This document shows positions 7,122-9,235 of a DNA stretch of 9,235 nucleotides, in pieces (the first letter of the stretch is position 1; each line of letters begins with the position of its first letter). The stretch is from JAKFWF01 sp031401535 (GTDB taxonomy: Bacteria > Pseudomonadota > Alphaproteobacteria > Rhizobiales > Hyphomicrobiaceae). The position numbers and the translations under genes were made by a program. Where the stretch lies: positions 1-9,235 of the forward strand of contig JANNRP010000173.1 in NCBI GenBank assembly GCA_031401535.1, in the 5' to 3' direction. The notes beneath the pieces were generated by a model. The model made no database searches. It was not told where the DNA came from and saw only the letters and a program-made list of their open reading frames with translations.

Positions 7122-7160
7122 ACCGGGTCTTGGGCACAATTGCGACCCTTGCGATCGCAT

Positions 7161-8096
7161 CTATGATGCCTTCGCAGCCTTCACTGCCTTGGTAATGCCG
7201 ATTAGCGCCCGGTCACGTTCAGCTTCAAGATCTGCGATCGTACGATCCCCGATCATCACTTCGACGCCAGCGATCGTCATCGCTTCGAACGCAGGGTTGA
7301 GCGTCGGCGTGCCAAGCGCTTCCCAGCGCTGCGTCTGGCTTGCGCCCAGATGCTTGAAATAGTGCCGAATGCCACCCGCCCCACCCGCCAGATGATAAGT
7401 CTGGAAAGCGCCCATGAACGCCCAGCGCAGACCGGGGCCATAGCGCAGCGCCCGGTCTATATCTTCGACGTCGGCAATACCCTGTTCGAGACAATACATC
7501 GCCTCCCGCATCAGCGCTCCTTGCAGGCGATTGGCGAGATGCCCGACGGCCTCCTTCTTAAGCACGACCGGCTCGCGCCCCAGCGACTTGTAGAACGCAT
7601 AGGCCGTCAGGATGGCCGGTGCATCGGGCGTCGCGCCAACCAGCTCGACCAAGGGCACAAGGTGCGGCGGGTTGAACGGATGGGCAACGATCACCCGCGA
7701 TTTGTCCATGGCCTTGGCCGCGATCGTCGATTGCGGGAACGCAGTAGTGCTCGACGCGATGATGCAGTGTGGTGGACAGGCTGATTCCAGCTTCGCAATC
7801 AGATCGGCCTTCAGGTCTGCACGCTCAGGCGCATTCTCCTGGATGAAGTCGGCGTTGACGACCGCGGCCTCTGGTGTTGCAGCAAACGTCAACGTGCCGT
7901 GCTTTACAGGCGCGACGGGCTGCGCATCGGGCAAAACACGCGCAACGAAGGCTCGCATCTTTGCCTCCGCATCGGGGCCAGGATCGCTCGCCACCACATC
8001 GTAGCCGTGTCCGATGAACAAGGCAGCCCAGCTTGCACCTATGGTACCCGCTCCGATCACGGCGATGGTTTTGATGCCAGAACTACTGGGTGTCAT
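7161..8096 (-). CDS. 3-hydroxyacyl dehydrogenase family oxidoreductase, L-carnitine-dehydrogenase-like
   Basis: Predicted NAD-dependent oxidation of a 3-hydroxy group to a 3-keto group in the cytoplasm. Seen: 311 residues; a Rossmann fold with GAGTIG (15-20) and Asp38 at the end of strand 2, suiting NAD over NADP; SSTT (115-118); and AHPFNPPHLVPLVELVG (138-154) giving the His139-Glu151 pair, with Asn189 in HLANRLQGALMREA. The C-terminal helical domain has YGPGLRWAFMGAFQTYHLAGG (219-239). The HPFNPPHLVPLVE and GPGLRWAFMG strings are seen in L-carnitine dehydrogenases and the related lambda-crystallin/L-gulonate dehydrogenases rather than in beta-oxidation HbdA enzymes. GGGAG lies about 9 bases before the ATG. 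It is divergent from the BKACE gene; in known carnitine catabolism these two activities act in sequence. The true substrate could be another 3-hydroxy acid. Confidence 0.88.
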   Translation of the reverse strand: MTPSSSGIKTIAVIGAGTIGASWAALFIGHGYDVVASDPGPDAEAKMRAFVARVLPDAQPVAPVKHGTLTFAATPEAAVVNADFIQENAPERADLKADLIAKLESACPPHCIIASSTTAFPQSTIAAKAMDKSRVIVAHPFNPPHLVPLVELVGATPDAPAILTAYAFYKSLGREPVVLKKEAVGHLANRLQGALMREAMYCLEQGIADVEDIDRALRYGPGLRWAFMGAFQTYHLAGGAGGIRHYFKHLGASQTQRWEALGTPTLNPAFEAMTIAGVEVMIGDRTIADLEAERDRALIGITKAVKAAKAS

Positions 8097-8285
8097 AGGC
8101 TGTTGCTCCCGGTACGATGATCGTTGCTTGAGCCGAAGCCTACACCAACGGATCGGTCAAGGAAGCAGCACAGGTGCTTGCCTCCTGCTCATAAGGTATG
8201 TGCGCCAGTGCTTGCTCTGGTGGCCAGATTGCTATCGTATTGGACTGATAAGAGCCCACCGGTAGACACGCAAGGAGCGCCACCC
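8097..8285. promoter_or_regulatory. Divergent promoter region between dehydrogenase and BKACE genes
   Basis: This 189-bp gap must hold the promoters of both genes. TTGACC (8160-8155, minus strand) is a fair -35 for the dehydrogenase, but no clear -10 follows. Possible operator elements are an inverted repeat AGCAC-AG-GTGCT (8167-8178), an inverted repeat ACGAT-G-ATCGT (8114-8124), and GTGCTTGC twice, 34 bp apart (8174-8181 and 8208-8215). Control by a shared substrate-responsive regulator is an inference. Confidence 0.5.
8272..8277 (+). promoter_or_regulatory. Shine-Dalgarno that fixes the BKACE start
   Basis: AAGGAG lies 8 bases before the ATG at 8286. It decides the start against the upstream in-frame ATG at 8124, whose extra 54 residues match nothing in the family. 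Confidence 0.85.
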
Positions 8286-9218
8286 ATGGCCAAGAAGCGC
8301 AAAGTTATCATTACCTGTGCGGTCACGGGCGCAATCCATACGCCGTCAATGTCGCCGCATCTGCCGATCACCGCAGAGGAGATCGCCGATGCCGCGATCG
8401 GTGCAGCCGAAGCTGGCGCCGCCCTCGTCCACGTCCACGCACGCGATCCGATTACCGGAAAACCAGATCAATCACCGGCAGCATTTTCACCATTCCTCAA
8501 AGTCATCAAGCAGCGCTGTAACGCCGTCATCAACATCACGACCGGCGGCGCGCCGACCATGGGTATCGATGAGCGGCTGGCGCCATGCGCGCACTTCAAA
8601 CCCGAAGTCGCGTCGCTTAATATGGGGTCGATGAATTTCGGTCTATACCCCATGCTAGAGCGACAGAAGTCGTTCAAGCATGACTGGGAACAGCCCTACC
8701 TCGAAGGTAGCCGCGACCGGATCTTCAAGAACACCTTCGCCGACATCGAGGGCATTCTGACGACGTGCGCCGCCAACAACACGCGTTTTGAGATCGAGTG
8801 CTACGACATCGGGCACCTCTACACGCTGCGCCACTTCGCTGACCGGGGCATCGTCAAGCCGCCGTTCTTCATTCAATCCGTGTTCGGCATCCTCGGCGGC
8901 ATCGGTCCGCACTGGGAGGATGTGGCGCACATGAAGCGCACCGCCGACCGTCTGTTCGGCGATGAGTATGTGTGGAGCGTGTTGGGTGCCGGCCGTCACC
9001 AGCTCTCAATTGCAGCAATGTCGGTCGCAATGGGCGGAAACGTCCGCGTCGGTCTGGAAGACTCGCTTTGGGCAGGCGCAGGCAAACTCGCCGAAAGCAA
9101 CGCACAACAGGTGCGGCTCGTGCGCTCGATCATCGAGAACATGGGGCTTGAAATCGCAACCTCGGACGAAGCCCGCGAACAGCTCCAACTGAAGGGTGGC
9201 GACAAGGTCAATTTTTGA
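8286..9218 (+). CDS. DUF849 / BKACE family beta-keto-acid cleavage enzyme
   Basis: BKACE enzymes are zinc-dependent TIM barrels that condense a beta-keto acid with acetyl-CoA, yielding acetoacetate and a new acyl-CoA. Seen: 310 residues starting KKRKVIITCAVTGAIHTPS; the zinc-binding pair in HVHARDP (His49, His51); NITTGG (83-88); SLNMGSMNFG (110-119); and VRVGLEDS (253-260), which supplies Arg254, the third zinc ligand Glu258, and Asp259. These match the Kce residues His46, His48, Arg226, Glu230 and Asp231 in order and local spacing. By spacing from the first zinc His, Kce Glu14, which helps bind the substrate amine, falls at Ile17. Inferred: the substrate is probably not 3-keto-5-aminohexanoate, despite the usual family name. 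The divergent dehydrogenase could supply a 3-keto acid such as 3-dehydrocarnitine. No partner genes for the later steps are in the window. Confidence 0.92.
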   Translation: MAKKRKVIITCAVTGAIHTPSMSPHLPITAEEIADAAIGAAEAGAALVHVHARDPITGKPDQSPAAFSPFLKVIKQRCNAVINITTGGAPTMGIDERLAPCAHFKPEVASLNMGSMNFGLYPMLERQKSFKHDWEQPYLEGSRDRIFKNTFADIEGILTTCAANNTRFEIECYDIGHLYTLRHFADRGIVKPPFFIQSVFGILGGIGPHWEDVAHMKRTADRLFGDEYVWSVLGAGRHQLSIAAMSVAMGGNVRVGLEDSLWAGAGKLAESNAQQVRLVRSIIENMGLEIATSDEAREQLQLKGGDKVNF

Positions 9219-9235
9219 CCGAGCCTGATACGGTA

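Noticed and set aside
7150..7159. Palindrome TGCGATCGCA, which contains the HIP1-like core GCGATCGC
   Set aside because: It is a single copy just past the dehydrogenase stop. HIP1 significance depends on high genome-wide density, which is not seen in this window.
7236..7247. Perfect 12-bp palindrome GATCGTACGATC
   Set aside because: It lies in the dehydrogenase coding sequence and encodes ordinary residues. One such palindrome is easily due to chance in a GATC-rich gene.
8124..8285. A 54-residue N-terminal extension of the BKACE protein
   Set aside because: The strong AAGGAG before 8286 and the family-typical start at MAKKRK argue for the shorter protein. The extension would also use up the whole promoter region.
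8286..9218. Naming the BKACE gene kce (3-keto-5-aminohexanoate cleavage enzyme)
   Set aside because: The amine-binding Glu of Kce appears to be Ile17 here, and no lysine-fermentation genes are present. The family name alone does not give the substrate.
1..9235. A defence system, mobile element, CRISPR array or phage island
   Set aside because: I saw no transposase, integrase, nuclease, toxin, direct-repeat array, tRNA or terminal inverted repeats. All genes are housekeeping, membrane or metabolic types.

Overview
The window looks like chromosomal DNA of an alphaproteobacterium. The main evidence is a 328-residue ribosomal protein S2 with an acidic, helix-hairpin-helix-like C-terminal tail, a 309-residue EF-Ts, and a TipF-like degenerate EAL protein, all of which are alphaproteobacterial styles. 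The order cannot be fixed from this sequence alone. Coding density is high and no intergenic gap exceeds about 210 bp. No tRNA, rRNA, insertion sequence, CRISPR array or phage gene was seen.

Layout, reading from the right-hand end. A divergent pair lies at 7161-9218: a DUF849/BKACE beta-keto-acid cleavage enzyme on the plus strand and a carnitine-dehydrogenase-like 3-hydroxyacyl dehydrogenase on the minus strand, sharing a 189-bp promoter region. Together they suggest a route that oxidises a 3-hydroxy acid to a 3-keto acid and then cleaves it with acetyl-CoA. The substrate is not identifiable from sequence; carnitine is one candidate. Everything else is on the minus strand. After the dehydrogenase come a 609-residue TPR plus SAM-methyltransferase protein (5279-7108), two tandem short DedA-family membrane proteins three bases apart (4106-5194), then rpsB (2929-3915) and tsf (1883-2812). 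A strong rho-independent terminator follows tsf at 1812-1849. The last gene, cut by the left edge, encodes a membrane-anchored, probably non-catalytic EAL protein resembling the flagellar c-di-GMP effector TipF.

How the parts relate. rpsB-tsf is the usual translation operon, but the common next genes pyrH and frr do not follow; a terminator and the EAL gene do. The rpsB leader (3916-4105) and the rpsB-tsf spacer both contain hairpins that could tune expression. The two DedA genes are almost certainly co-translated. The methyltransferase lacks a Shine-Dalgarno sequence and has a TATAAC box 7 bp before its ATG, so it may be transcribed leaderless.

No clearly new multi-gene system is visible. 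The items most worth a second look are the TipF-like protein with its long linker, the divergent BKACE/dehydrogenase cassette of unknown substrate, the complementary residue losses in the two DedA proteins, and the possible leaderless methyltransferase start.
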